A program made the translations under genes and the position numbers. A stretch of DNA of 34,948 nt from Victivallis vadensis (GTDB lineage Bacteria; Verrucomicrobiota; Lentisphaeria; Victivallales; GWF2-50-93): assembly GCA_945883805.1 (NCBI GenBank), contig CAMCYE010000025.1, positions 1 to 34,948 on the forward strand, read 5' to 3'. Below the pieces are notes generated by a model. It was not told where the DNA came from, did not search any database, and saw only the letters and a program-made list of their open reading frames with translations. This document shows, one piece after another, positions 16,790 through 24,945 of the stretch. Numbering within the stretch: the stretch's first letter is position 1; each line of letters opens with the position of its first letter.

Positions 16790-17704
16790 ATGCAAGACAG
16801 AATTCAGGATTATTGCAAGGTTGGAGTAGTTCATTTCATGCTATGGAAGGATTGTATCAAGGGAGACGGGGATCATTCAAGCTTAGATGTCATCCTGAAC
16901 GATCCATATTTCGATGCTGTCGAGATAACGCGCATAAACGACGCAGGCATCCGCAAGACCGTGGCCGCAAAACTCAAGGCGTCCAGAAAGGCAGTGGCCT
17001 TTGGCGCCCAGCCGGTATGCCTTACTCAGAAACTCGATCTCAATCATCTGGACGAGTCCGAACGGCGAAAGGCCATGCGTGGGGTGATTGATGTCATTCC
17101 GCAGGCATACGAAATGGGTGCTTCCGGTTTCGGTGTGCTGTCAGGGAAGGATGTCGCTCCAGAGAAACACATCGATGCAAGGTTGCGACTGCTTGATTCA
17201 CTGCGTGAGATCGCAGGCGAGCTGAAGAAACTTGGGGACATGCCATTGAACTTAGAACTGTTCGACACGCTGCCTTATGGGAAAAACTGTCTGATCGGAT
17301 CGCCTTCGGATGCCGCATTCATAGCCTGCGAACTCCGCAGGGATTTTCCGTCGTTTGGACTTATGGTGGATCTTTCCCATCTCCCGCTTCAGGGAATAAG
17401 CCCCCGTGCCATGTGGGATGCATGCGGGCAGTACGTGACGCATGCCCACATGGGAAACTGCGTGATGGATAATCCCGGCCATCTGATGAACGGTGACGAG
17501 CATCCCCCTTTTTGCGATCCGTCCGGCAGAAACGGAGTGCGCGAACTCTCCGAATATCTACGCGTGCTTCTCGATGGAAGCTATCTTTCCCGCGAAAGGC
17601 GCCCGGTTCTGAGTTTTGAGGTATGTGTCTATGGCGAATGGACCCGGGATGCGCTGCTCCGGCAGTCTAAAGAGACCCTTGACGCCGCCTGGGTCTTGGT
17701 ATGA
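16790..17704 (+). CDS. TIM-barrel sugar isomerase/epimerase-like protein
   Basis: A 304-residue protein of the xylose-isomerase-like TIM-barrel/AP endonuclease 2 fold. The ATG at 16790, four bases after the RraA stop, was chosen because residues upstream overlap that gene and do not resemble the family. Probable metal ligands in order are Glu in 'PLNLELFD', Asp in 'GLMVDLSHLP', His in 'THAHMGNCV' and Glu in 'LSFEVCVYGEW'. That is the usual E-D-H-E set of sugar epimerases. An extra loop 'NPGHLMNGDEHPPFCDPSGRNG' is typical of a PVC/firmicute subgroup. It may isomerise, epimerise or dehydrate a keto-sugar intermediate. The precise reaction is unknown. Confidence 0.8.
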   Translation: MQDRIQDYCKVGVVHFMLWKDCIKGDGDHSSLDVILNDPYFDAVEITRINDAGIRKTVAAKLKASRKAVAFGAQPVCLTQKLDLNHLDESERRKAMRGVIDVIPQAYEMGASGFGVLSGKDVAPEKHIDARLRLLDSLREIAGELKKLGDMPLNLELFDTLPYGKNCLIGSPSDAAFIACELRRDFPSFGLMVDLSHLPLQGISPRAMWDACGQYVTHAHMGNCVMDNPGHLMNGDEHPPFCDPSGRNGVRELSEYLRVLLDGSYLSRERRPVLSFEVCVYGEWTRDALLRQSKETLDAAWVLV

Positions 17705-17720
17705 TATTATAACTGCAATA

Positions 17721-17741
17721 GTTGCAGGAATGCAACTTTTT
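17721..17741 (+). terminator. Short stem-loop with T tract between modules
   Basis: GTTGCA-GGAA-TGCAAC (6-bp stem, tetraloop) is followed by TTTTT, 17 bp after the epimerase stop. The low stem length suggests a weak or partial terminator inside the run, which would lower expression of the next gene. Confidence 0.45.
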
Positions 17742-17772
17742 AAAGATTTTAAAATAAAATAAGGATAAAATC

Positions 17773-18729
17773 ATGAATATTGTTGTGTTAGACGGCTACA
17801 CATTGAATCCCGGCGACAATCCGTGGGATGGAATATCGAAGTTCGGCGCGCTCACGGTGTACGACCGTACGCCGGCGGACAAGATTGTCGAGCGGGCGAA
17901 GGACGCGGAAATTATCCTCACCAACAAGACGCCGCTTAGTGCTGAAACTATCGCCGCTCTGCCCAAGCTACGCTTCATCAGCGTACTTGCCACAGGGTAT
18001 AATATTGTAGACGTTAAGGCGGCGGAACAGCGTGGCATTGCGGTGTCTAATGTGCCGATATATGGGACGGATACGGTGGCCGAGTTCGTGCTGTCCCTTA
18101 TCCTTGATTTTACCAAAAAACCATCACTGCATGACTCTTTGGTCAAAGACGGGAAATGGACGGAATGCATGGATTTCTGTTTCTGGCAGAATCCGAACTT
18201 CAGCGAGCTGGCCGGCAAAACAATAGGCATCGTCGGTTTTGGCAGGATCGGCCAGCGCGTAGGCGAACTTGCCAACGCATTCCGGATGAAAATTCTGGCG
18301 AATGACAACTGGCACGGGGCCAAGACCTCCTACTCGTTTGAGTGGCGGGAATTGGAGGAGCTTTTCACCGAAGCCGACTTCGTATCACTGCACTGTCCGC
18401 TCACGCCTGAGAACGAAGGCATGGTGAACAGCAGACTGCTTTCACGTATGAAAAAGACCGCCTTTCTTGTCAATACGGCACGCGGCCCATTAGTGGTGGA
18501 GGCTGACCTCGCCGAGGCGCTTAACGCCGACACTATAGCCGGTGCCGCCTGCGATGTGGTTTCCCGCGAGCCCATACGCTCCGACAACCCGCTCCTTAAG
18601 GCAAAAAACATCACAATCACACCACATATCGCCTGGGCCGCCCTCGAAGGAAGACAACGACTCATGGCCACGACGGTGGAGAACATCGCCGCATTTATGG
18701 AGGGAAAACCGCAGAATGTTGTAAAGTAA
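17773..18729 (+). CDS. D-isomer-specific 2-hydroxyacid dehydrogenase (glycerate dehydrogenase-like)
   Basis: A 318-residue NAD(P)-dependent dehydrogenase. The Rossmann motif is G155-F-G-R-I-G160 within 'KTIGIVGFGRIGQRVGELA'. The catalytic set is Arg237 in 'NTARGPLV', Glu266 in 'VVSREPI' and His285 in 'TPHIAWA'. The start 'MNIVVLDGYTLNPGDNPWDGISKFG' and 'SVLATGYNIVDVKAAEQRGIAVSNVP' are characteristic of the hydroxypyruvate reductase/glycerate dehydrogenase branch. AAGGATAAA at 17761-17769 serves as ribosome binding site. It would reduce a 2-keto acid (hydroxypyruvate, glyoxylate or similar) produced by the aldolases of the module, or run in reverse. Confidence 0.93.
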   Translation: MNIVVLDGYTLNPGDNPWDGISKFGALTVYDRTPADKIVERAKDAEIILTNKTPLSAETIAALPKLRFISVLATGYNIVDVKAAEQRGIAVSNVPIYGTDTVAEFVLSLILDFTKKPSLHDSLVKDGKWTECMDFCFWQNPNFSELAGKTIGIVGFGRIGQRVGELANAFRMKILANDNWHGAKTSYSFEWRELEELFTEADFVSLHCPLTPENEGMVNSRLLSRMKKTAFLVNTARGPLVVEADLAEALNADTIAGAACDVVSREPIRSDNPLLKAKNITITPHIAWAALEGRQRLMATTVENIAAFMEGKPQNVVK

Positions 18730-18737
18730 GTAGACGA

Positions 18738-18753
18738 ATCCGGTACGCCGGAT
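18738..18753 (+). other. Perfect stem-loop in the leader before the exported-protein module
   Basis: ATCCGG-TACG-CCGGAT is a 6-bp perfect stem with a tetraloop, nine bases after the dehydrogenase stop. It is followed by AAAA rather than a T tract, so it is more likely an mRNA stability or attenuation element than a terminator. Confidence 0.4.
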
Positions 18754-18806
18754 AAAAATGACTTGATGTTTTTGAAATAAGAAATACCCACAAAGGAGAT
18801 TTTTAA

Positions 18807-20468
18807 ATGAATGCAACTATGAAAAAAATATTTTCCTTGCTTGTGATAATGTCAGTTGGAATAACCGTGCTGGCGTGGGGCGATGCGCACCGCTGGATCA
18901 CGAAAGCCGCATGCGAAGTGCAGCCGGAGAAAACCAGATTGATTGCGTATTTCGGCGAGCAGGGCTATCAGGATATGGGATATGGCGAAGCTGACGGATA
19001 CTGTCTCATCCCAGATGTTCATGAACGCTATACTAAAATGAAATCCGGACATTTCTTTGGCTATGACTATCTTCTTCAGAGAGGCTATACGCCATTTTAT
19101 GTTCATCATGGGACTCGGAACAATAGTACCGACGACTTCTATCCAAACATCACAATGCTGGCGCAACGTACTTTGCAAGCGTTCCGGACTGAGACGCCCG
19201 TTGAGGCGGCACGACGCCTTGGGTGTCTTCTTCACTTCATAGAGGACGCAGGAGCGCCTTGCCATGCGGCTGAAATCGGAGTTCCGGTTCATACTGCCAT
19301 TGACAATTGGGTCAATCCTGGGAAAGTGGGGATTCCGGATTACAAACCGAAACTTTTAGGCAAGGACGATGAATCGGCGATTAAAAGTCTGCTTGATGAA
19401 GTCAGCGAGTTGACGGTCTTATCAATACCGATCGGCCTGGCTCAGAATCTGGTGTTGAAGGACAACAAGCGCATGCAGGGCGATCAAGGCTATTTGCGCC
19501 AATCCCTGAACACGGATAATGATCCCGACCGCGCAAAAATCGAGGAAATGTCTGTTCCTGCGACTCAGAAGAGTGCCAAGGTGGCAGCCGATGCCATTTA
19601 CACTTTGACCACACTGGGGCTTGCGCCTACGAAAAATAGAGCCGGTCTCGCTGGCAGCATCAAATGGGCGTCAAGTAGTCAATATGCCGAGAATCCAGCG
19701 ACCATCGTATTGTTGGATGCCGCGAAGTTCAGTGGACAAGACAGTTCTTTGGAAAAGATGTATGACGCCTGTACCATTTATTCAACCCATAGCGACGAAA
19801 AAGGGAGTTTCAGTTTCCATAATCTGCCAGCTGGCGACTACCGCGCGGCATTCTACCGTCCAGGATCCAAAATGGAGGTTTCGCAACCTTTCGCCCTTGA
19901 GGATGGCGTCACTAAGAAGATTGACATTACCCTGGTCGCCAGCCAAACCCCAGACAATATCGTCTGGAACGGCGAACTCACCCTCTGCACTTATCAGCGC
20001 GGACTGCCTGACCGCTGGGCGCGCATTATGGCTGACAAGGGGATTAACACTTATTTCAGCGCCCCCATCCCACTAATGGCGAAAACAGCCTATTCGTTTG
20101 GAGCTAAAATCATGGACCCCAATATCAAGGTTACATTTTATGTGCTGGAAATGAAGTATCAGGGGCTTTTCAACAAAGTCATTGTCTACACTCCGTTCTC
20201 GCGTACGGGCATGAATACACCGTCAGGCGCCCTCAGCCAATACATCGCTGGAGCAAAGGAGGATTATGACGAAAATTCCAACGTCAGAAATGTGAAGTCG
20301 GCACTTGAAAAGCTGGAGGGAGAGAAATTGCCTTTGACCCAGGTCATGCCATCCGGAAAAATAGAGGCTGGGGCTTCGCTTCGATTTGGATTGTTTATTG
20401 TCGAGTCCGGTAAAAATCTGAACGAGTCCGTTATGGAGTTCTGGGTAACTCCTTCGGCTGTAAAATAA
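18807..20468 (+). CDS. Exported zinc enzyme of the phospholipase C/P1-nuclease fold with C-terminal beta domains
   Basis: A 553-residue secreted protein. A signal peptide is cut at A23|W24, making Trp the mature N-terminus, as in P1 nuclease and bacterial PLC where that residue binds zinc. A full trinuclear ligand series can be placed: W24, H28, D70, H82, H143, D147, H153, H162, D166. 'HFIEDAGAPCHA' has the exact H-x3-D-x5-H spacing, and 'HTAID' gives H-x3-D; Asp as last ligand leans to P1 nuclease over PLC (Glu). After about residue 280 comes a carboxypeptidase-regulatory-like segment ('DEKGSFSFHNLPAGDYRAAFY'), then an uncharacterised beta-rich C-terminus. AAAGGAG at 18792-18798 is a clear ribosome binding site. 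The substrate (phospholipid, nucleic acid or other phosphodiester) is open. Confidence 0.78.
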   Translation: MNATMKKIFSLLVIMSVGITVLAWGDAHRWITKAACEVQPEKTRLIAYFGEQGYQDMGYGEADGYCLIPDVHERYTKMKSGHFFGYDYLLQRGYTPFYVHHGTRNNSTDDFYPNITMLAQRTLQAFRTETPVEAARRLGCLLHFIEDAGAPCHAAEIGVPVHTAIDNWVNPGKVGIPDYKPKLLGKDDESAIKSLLDEVSELTVLSIPIGLAQNLVLKDNKRMQGDQGYLRQSLNTDNDPDRAKIEEMSVPATQKSAKVAADAIYTLTTLGLAPTKNRAGLAGSIKWASSSQYAENPATIVLLDAAKFSGQDSSLEKMYDACTIYSTHSDEKGSFSFHNLPAGDYRAAFYRPGSKMEVSQPFALEDGVTKKIDITLVASQTPDNIVWNGELTLCTYQRGLPDRWARIMADKGINTYFSAPIPLMAKTAYSFGAKIMDPNIKVTFYVLEMKYQGLFNKVIVYTPFSRTGMNTPSGALSQYIAGAKEDYDENSNVRNVKSALEKLEGEKLPLTQVMPSGKIEAGASLRFGLFIVESGKNLNESVMEFWVTPSAVK

Positions 20469-20488
20469 TGATTTCCAGGAGATTGATT

Positions 20489-21736
20489 ATGGAAAAATTA
20501 AGGCCATCCAATAGAAAAATTTCTTCGGGTGCATTGTTTATGATGTTGTTGATGTTCAGCGGCATCTCCATGTCAGCAGACTTGTATGTCAATCAAAAGT
20601 CAGGAGACGATAAGCTGTCCGGACTGGCGGCCACTGCTTCCGGGGCTGACGGACCCTTCCGGAGTATCGCAGCCGCAGTGCGGAACGCCAATTCCGGTGA
20701 CACCATTCACTTGTCATCGGGTACGCATCACGATGCGGTCAAGTTTCGGGACAAAGCGGGGGCTCCAGACCGGCCGATCGTGCTGGATGGTCATGGCGCT
20801 ACATTGACAGGCAGTGCGCCGCTTGATCCGGAGGACTGGGAAGCGCTTGGGGACGGATTGTTCCGCAGCACAGTCTTTCTCTGGAAGGACGGTATCTTGC
20901 TCAAGGATAAACCCGGTGAGTTCAACAATCCCAGGATTAATCGTTTCTTTCTGATATGGAACGGAAAAATCAACCGTATGGGGCGTTGTTCCAAAGGTTA
21001 TTGCCCACCCCTACCAAGTCCTGCGGATTTGAAGTCGGGCGAATGGACATATGTTGAGGCGGAGAAAGCTTTTTATCTACGTCTCGCCGCCGGGAGCAAT
21101 CTCAATCAGGAGAAGATTGAATATCCCCGCATGCTCGACGGCGTTGCGATTGGCGGCTCATGCTCCAATTTGCTTGTGCGCGATCTGACTGTCACTCATT
21201 TCCTGAATGACGGATTCGGCATCAAGGATTCGGCTCGGGCAATAGTGTTTGAAAATATCAGGGCGATTGAATGCGGCGATGACGGCATGAGCGCTCACAA
21301 TGAAGCCCAAATAGAGGTTTCCGATTTCAAGGCGGAGGGTAATGGCACCGGTATCACCCATGTTCATAACTCCCGCAGTGTCAATCGCCGCGTGAGTCTT
21401 CTCGGCAATGGCGTCAACCTGCGCATTGACGACACCGGCATGCATGCTTTTCAAGACTCCATCATCGGCGGACATGACGGCTCAGTGGTGGTAGTTGGCA
21501 AGAAGGGTAAATGTCTTTTGAAGCTTGAGAATGTCTGGGTTAAGGAAGAATCATGGCCGTCCGTTTTCGCTCCTGAGCCGCCCGGCAGGAAATCTTCTGT
21601 TATCGAGATTGCCGGCACAGGTGAGTTGGAATCCCGGCAGGTATTGGTGGACAAAATCTTGAATGTGTCCGAGAAAATACGTGAACAATTGATAGATAAC
21701 GATAAAGTCGATCTCGGGAGGTTGCCGACGAAATAA
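20489..21736 (+). CDS. Exported right-handed beta-helix protein 1 (possible polysaccharide lyase/hydrolase)
   Basis: A 415-residue protein. The ATG at 20489 was preferred because AGGAG (20478-20482) lies seven bases upstream; an ATG at 20468 overlapping the previous stop is also in frame. The signal peptide ends '...SGISMSA|DLYVNQ'. The mature start 'DLYVNQKSGDDKLSGLAA...GPFRSIAAAVRNANSGDTIHLSSGTHHD' is the usual opening of parallel beta-helix carbohydrate-active proteins. Repeats of the helix run through about 215-330: 'LLVRDLTVTHFLNDGFGIKDS', 'IVFENIRAIECGDDGMSAHNEA', 'IEVSDFKAEGNGTGITHV'. 'ECGDDGMSAHN' is a candidate acidic site. No known family could be named with confidence. Confidence 0.78.
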   Translation: MEKLRPSNRKISSGALFMMLLMFSGISMSADLYVNQKSGDDKLSGLAATASGADGPFRSIAAAVRNANSGDTIHLSSGTHHDAVKFRDKAGAPDRPIVLDGHGATLTGSAPLDPEDWEALGDGLFRSTVFLWKDGILLKDKPGEFNNPRINRFFLIWNGKINRMGRCSKGYCPPLPSPADLKSGEWTYVEAEKAFYLRLAAGSNLNQEKIEYPRMLDGVAIGGSCSNLLVRDLTVTHFLNDGFGIKDSARAIVFENIRAIECGDDGMSAHNEAQIEVSDFKAEGNGTGITHVHNSRSVNRRVSLLGNGVNLRIDDTGMHAFQDSIIGGHDGSVVVVGKKGKCLLKLENVWVKEESWPSVFAPEPPGRKSSVIEIAGTGELESRQVLVDKILNVSEKIREQLIDNDKVDLGRLPTK

Positions 21737-21801
21737 GCATATAGGTGCTGCATGTGAATTTTCATGAAGTGATTTAAAATCAAACGTATAAGGAGTAGAT
21801 C

Positions 21802-23703
21802 ATGGTTTTCCGTATAACTGACTTGATGTGTCTTTTTTCGTGGCGTTGCGCCGCGGTGGCGGGATTGATGACTTTGTCGGCAAATGTTATGTCGGCTGAT
21901 AACTATGCATATCCCGAACCGATAGCCTCGTGGAGCGAGGCGGTGAAGGAAGGGCAGAGGCAGGCCGCAAAAGAGATGCAGGCGAAACTGGCCAAGGCGA
22001 TCGCTGACAAGGCTGGGAAGTTTGTTATCCCACCTGGCGACTACCGGTTCAAAAGATCATGGGGAGGCTCTTATCTTGGCCTAAACGGCGTGAGCGACAT
22101 GACCATAGAGGGGAAAGGCGTCACTTTCTGGTTTGAGCCTTGGGGCGATGACGTGAAGCCAATTCTCCTCGACAACTGTCGCAATGTGAAAATAACCGGC
22201 TTGACAATCGACGTTGATCCTCCAGCCAATATTCAGGGTGAGGTGATCAAGCTCCTGCCGGACGAGGATAGCCTGATCCTCAAACTCGATCCCGGCTTCT
22301 CATTGCCGCAAGACAAGCAATTCGCCAAATGGTGGTTCGCAAGCCTCGCCGCGATTAAGACCAAAGTTATGATCTTTGACAAAAAAGGTCTGATGCGCAG
22401 TACAGTCCGGGAAACCATCAAGGAGTTCAATGTCATCGACGATAAGACATTGAAAGTCAAATTTAACTCAAAGAAGATGTTCCAGCTCCCGGGCCAGGTG
22501 GAACTTGGTGACCGCATGCCTTTGTATGATCGAGGCGGAAAGTCGCTGGTGCGGATAAAAGATTCATCATCAGTCACACTGGAAGACATCACCATTTACT
22601 GGGTAGCCCAGTTCGGAATAACCGAGTCGGGCGGCGATGGAGGCAATATCTACAGGCGGGTCAAGATAGTCAGGCGCCCTGGCACACAACGTATGCTTGT
22701 CTCCAATGCCGATACCTTTCATTCAATCTCCGTCAAAAATGGGCCTCTTATCGAGCAATGCGAATTTTCGTTTTCCGGCGATGACTTCATTAACATCCAC
22801 TCGGAACTCGCCACAGTTTGGTCGACTGAGTCCCAGACGCAGCTCAGGATTTTCCAGAATGCTTCGCGTCTGATCATCCAGGGCGAGGAGCTTATCTTTT
22901 ACGCGGACGGCGACATGTCGGACGTCGGGCGGGCGAAAGTGACGCGGGCTGTCGACGTGGAAGGCGAGGAAAAGAAAGCCGTTGTCAGCGCCTTTGAGGC
23001 GGAATCAAAAAAAACAAACAGGATTATAGTCTCTTCCACAAGGAACAAGATACTGACTGACATAACACTCGACCAGCCCGTCAAAGCCAAGCGGTTCGAC
23101 ATCTGCGGCGTCGAGAGCCATATGGCGAAGGGAACTGTCATCCGTGACAGCTATTTTCATGACAATCTTGTCCGTGGCATCGTCTGCAAGGCGCGAGATG
23201 CCGTGATCACGGGCAACCGCATTGAAAGGACTGGACGTGCCGGTATCTTGCTGGGCATAGATAAACCGTGGCTTGAAGGTCCGGCTCCACACAATGTGGA
23301 AATAATCGGTAACACGCTGACAGATTGCGGAATAGCCCGCTTTAGCAGGACTCCGATGATGAGTCTAGGCGCGATCACTTTGTGTAATGCTTGGTCATTT
23401 GATCAGAAAACACTGTTGGGACACCAGATCCGAAATGTGAAAATCAAGGACAATAAAATAATCCGCCCCGCACTATGCGGCATATATTTGTCTAATGTGG
23501 CGGATGTGGATGTTACGGACAACATCATCGAAGGAGCGGGCTTGAGAGCGGCGATAACTTCTGACGGGAAAGAACCTGACCTTTCCAAATGCTACGGCAT
23601 TTATGTTGATGGCTCCGAAAATACAAAGTTTCAGGGTAACAAATTCGTCACGCCCGCTCCTTTGTGTCGGGGCAACTTCAATAACGGCAAACAGAGTGAA
23701 TGA
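21802..23703 (+). CDS. Exported right-handed beta-helix protein 2 (GH110-like candidate)
   Basis: A 633-residue protein with a signal peptide ending 'LSANVMSA|DNYAYPEP'. The start has AAGGAG at 21790-21795. Beta-helix rungs recur: 'LGLNGVSDMTIEGKGVTFWF', 'LDNCRNVKITGLTIDVDPP', 'IKDSSSVTLEDITIYWVAQFGITES', 'IRNVKIKDNKIIRPALCGIYLSNVADVDVTDNIIEG'. The centre 'SNADTFHSISVKNGPLIEQCEFSFSGDDFINIHS' resembles the acidic catalytic zone of GH110 alpha-1,3-galactosidases, and overall length also fits. That assignment is tentative; it could equally be an unclassified lyase or hydrolase. With beta-helix protein 1 it forms a two-enzyme exported set. Confidence 0.75.
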   Translation: MVFRITDLMCLFSWRCAAVAGLMTLSANVMSADNYAYPEPIASWSEAVKEGQRQAAKEMQAKLAKAIADKAGKFVIPPGDYRFKRSWGGSYLGLNGVSDMTIEGKGVTFWFEPWGDDVKPILLDNCRNVKITGLTIDVDPPANIQGEVIKLLPDEDSLILKLDPGFSLPQDKQFAKWWFASLAAIKTKVMIFDKKGLMRSTVRETIKEFNVIDDKTLKVKFNSKKMFQLPGQVELGDRMPLYDRGGKSLVRIKDSSSVTLEDITIYWVAQFGITESGGDGGNIYRRVKIVRRPGTQRMLVSNADTFHSISVKNGPLIEQCEFSFSGDDFINIHSELATVWSTESQTQLRIFQNASRLIIQGEELIFYADGDMSDVGRAKVTRAVDVEGEEKKAVVSAFEAESKKTNRIIVSSTRNKILTDITLDQPVKAKRFDICGVESHMAKGTVIRDSYFHDNLVRGIVCKARDAVITGNRIERTGRAGILLGIDKPWLEGPAPHNVEIIGNTLTDCGIARFSRTPMMSLGAITLCNAWSFDQKTLLGHQIRNVKIKDNKIIRPALCGIYLSNVADVDVTDNIIEGAGLRAAITSDGKEPDLSKCYGIYVDGSENTKFQGNKFVTPAPLCRGNFNNGKQSE

Positions 23704-23779
23704 GTCATTTGCCGAATACAATAAAATAAAATTACACTATTGATATTTGGGATATTTTACTATAAAAGGGCAGCACGAC

Positions 23780-24853
23780 ATGGATCGGCTTTGGAAGGAG
23801 AACTGGGACGAGACGAAGCGTCACTTCAACGAGTGGTGGAATCAGCGGGGGATGGTGCTGACCGTCAATGGAGTGGTCAATCAATGTCCACCCCGTGATG
23901 GAATCACGCCTCCCGCTCCCACGGCGGACGCCGAACGGAAATACACTGACGCGGCGTGGCTGGCTCAGCACCGACGTCATGAGCTCTCGCAAAACCGATT
24001 TGTCGCGGATGGTCTTCCGATCTCAGACCACTATCACTTCTACAACCTGCTTTCGCATCTTCTCGGAGCCGTGCCGCATTTCAAGGAGGACACCATCGAG
24101 AACGATCCCTGCGTCGTTGATCCCGAAAGCCACCCTCCCTTCGTGTTCGATCCCGAAAACCGGTGGTGGAGAAACTACGAGGCGGTCACCCGCGCCGACG
24201 TGGCGGCCGGAGCAGGAAATTACTTCGGCGCGCTGCCGCTTCTCATGAATGACCTCGACACGCTCTGCTCCCTGCGCGGCATCGAGACGCTGATGATGGA
24301 TTTTGTCGACCATCCGGAATGGGTCCGCTCCTCGTTGGCGCAGATCAACGCGGCGTTCAAGGAGGCGTATCAACGCATCTATGACATCGACAAACTGGAA
24401 GACGGAAGTTCATTCTGCCAGACGTTCCAAATCTGGGGCCCGGGCAAGGTGATGGTCTTGCAGTCGGACGCTTCCGCATTGCTCTCCCCTGCCATGTTTG
24501 ATGATTTCGTCATCCCCCACCTAGTTGATTTGACCACATGGCTGGATCACACGCTGTATCATCTTGACGGGGTTCAGGCGTTGCGTCACCTGGACAGCCT
24601 GCTGGCGGTCAAGAAATTGCATGCTATTCAATGGATGTCTGGAGCGGGGCAGCCATCGCATGGCGACAAGTCGTGGTATCCCCTGTACCAACGCATCCTC
24701 ACCGCGGGCAAGTCGGTGCAGATCTGCTGGATTTCGCAAGACGAAGTAGAACCCCTCCTGGATGCCATCGGAACAAAAGGCGTGTATCTGCTTGTGAACG
24801 ATGTGAACACGGAAAAGGAGTACGAACGGCTCTTGACGCTTGTGGGGCGTTAG
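23780..24853 (+). CDS. URO-D superfamily protein 4
   Basis: A 357-residue protein beginning 'MDRLWKENWDETKRHFNEWW'. The ATG at 23780 is preferred over an in-frame TTG 33 bp upstream because the family text starts there; the ribosome binding site is weak (AAAAGGG). The core has 'DTLYHLDGVQALRHLDSLLAVKKLHAIQWMSGAG', 'LYQRILTAGKSVQICWISQDEVEPLLDAIGTKGVYLLVND', aligning with the second half of URO-D/MtaA proteins. 'YHLDG' provides a His at the metal-ligand position. HemE's RQAGRY is absent. The following gene is a RhaI-like isomerase, again placing a URO-D-like protein beside sugar isomerisation. The reaction is unknown. Confidence 0.75.
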   Translation: MDRLWKENWDETKRHFNEWWNQRGMVLTVNGVVNQCPPRDGITPPAPTADAERKYTDAAWLAQHRRHELSQNRFVADGLPISDHYHFYNLLSHLLGAVPHFKEDTIENDPCVVDPESHPPFVFDPENRWWRNYEAVTRADVAAGAGNYFGALPLLMNDLDTLCSLRGIETLMMDFVDHPEWVRSSLAQINAAFKEAYQRIYDIDKLEDGSSFCQTFQIWGPGKVMVLQSDASALLSPAMFDDFVIPHLVDLTTWLDHTLYHLDGVQALRHLDSLLAVKKLHAIQWMSGAGQPSHGDKSWYPLYQRILTAGKSVQICWISQDEVEPLLDAIGTKGVYLLVNDVNTEKEYERLLTLVGR

Positions 24854-24855
24854 GG

Positions 24856-24888
24856 GCCGGACATGACGTTTCAGCATTCCCGTCCGGC
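24856..24888 (+). other. Stem-loop between URO-D-like 4 and the RhaI-like gene
   Basis: GCCGGAC (24856-24862) pairs perfectly with GTCCGGC (24882-24888) across a 19-nt loop, three bases after the stop codon. No T tract follows. It could stabilise the upstream mRNA end or be a degenerate palindromic repeat. Confidence 0.4.
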
Positions 24889-24945
24889 AACGTAGAGGGC
24901 GCGGCCGGGTGACTTCAACAAACCACCATCAACAAAGGAATTATT

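Noticed and set aside
3429..24853. URO-D-like genes as haem biosynthesis (hemE)
   Set aside because: All four lack the RQAGRY substrate motif, and no other haem or tetrapyrrole gene is near.
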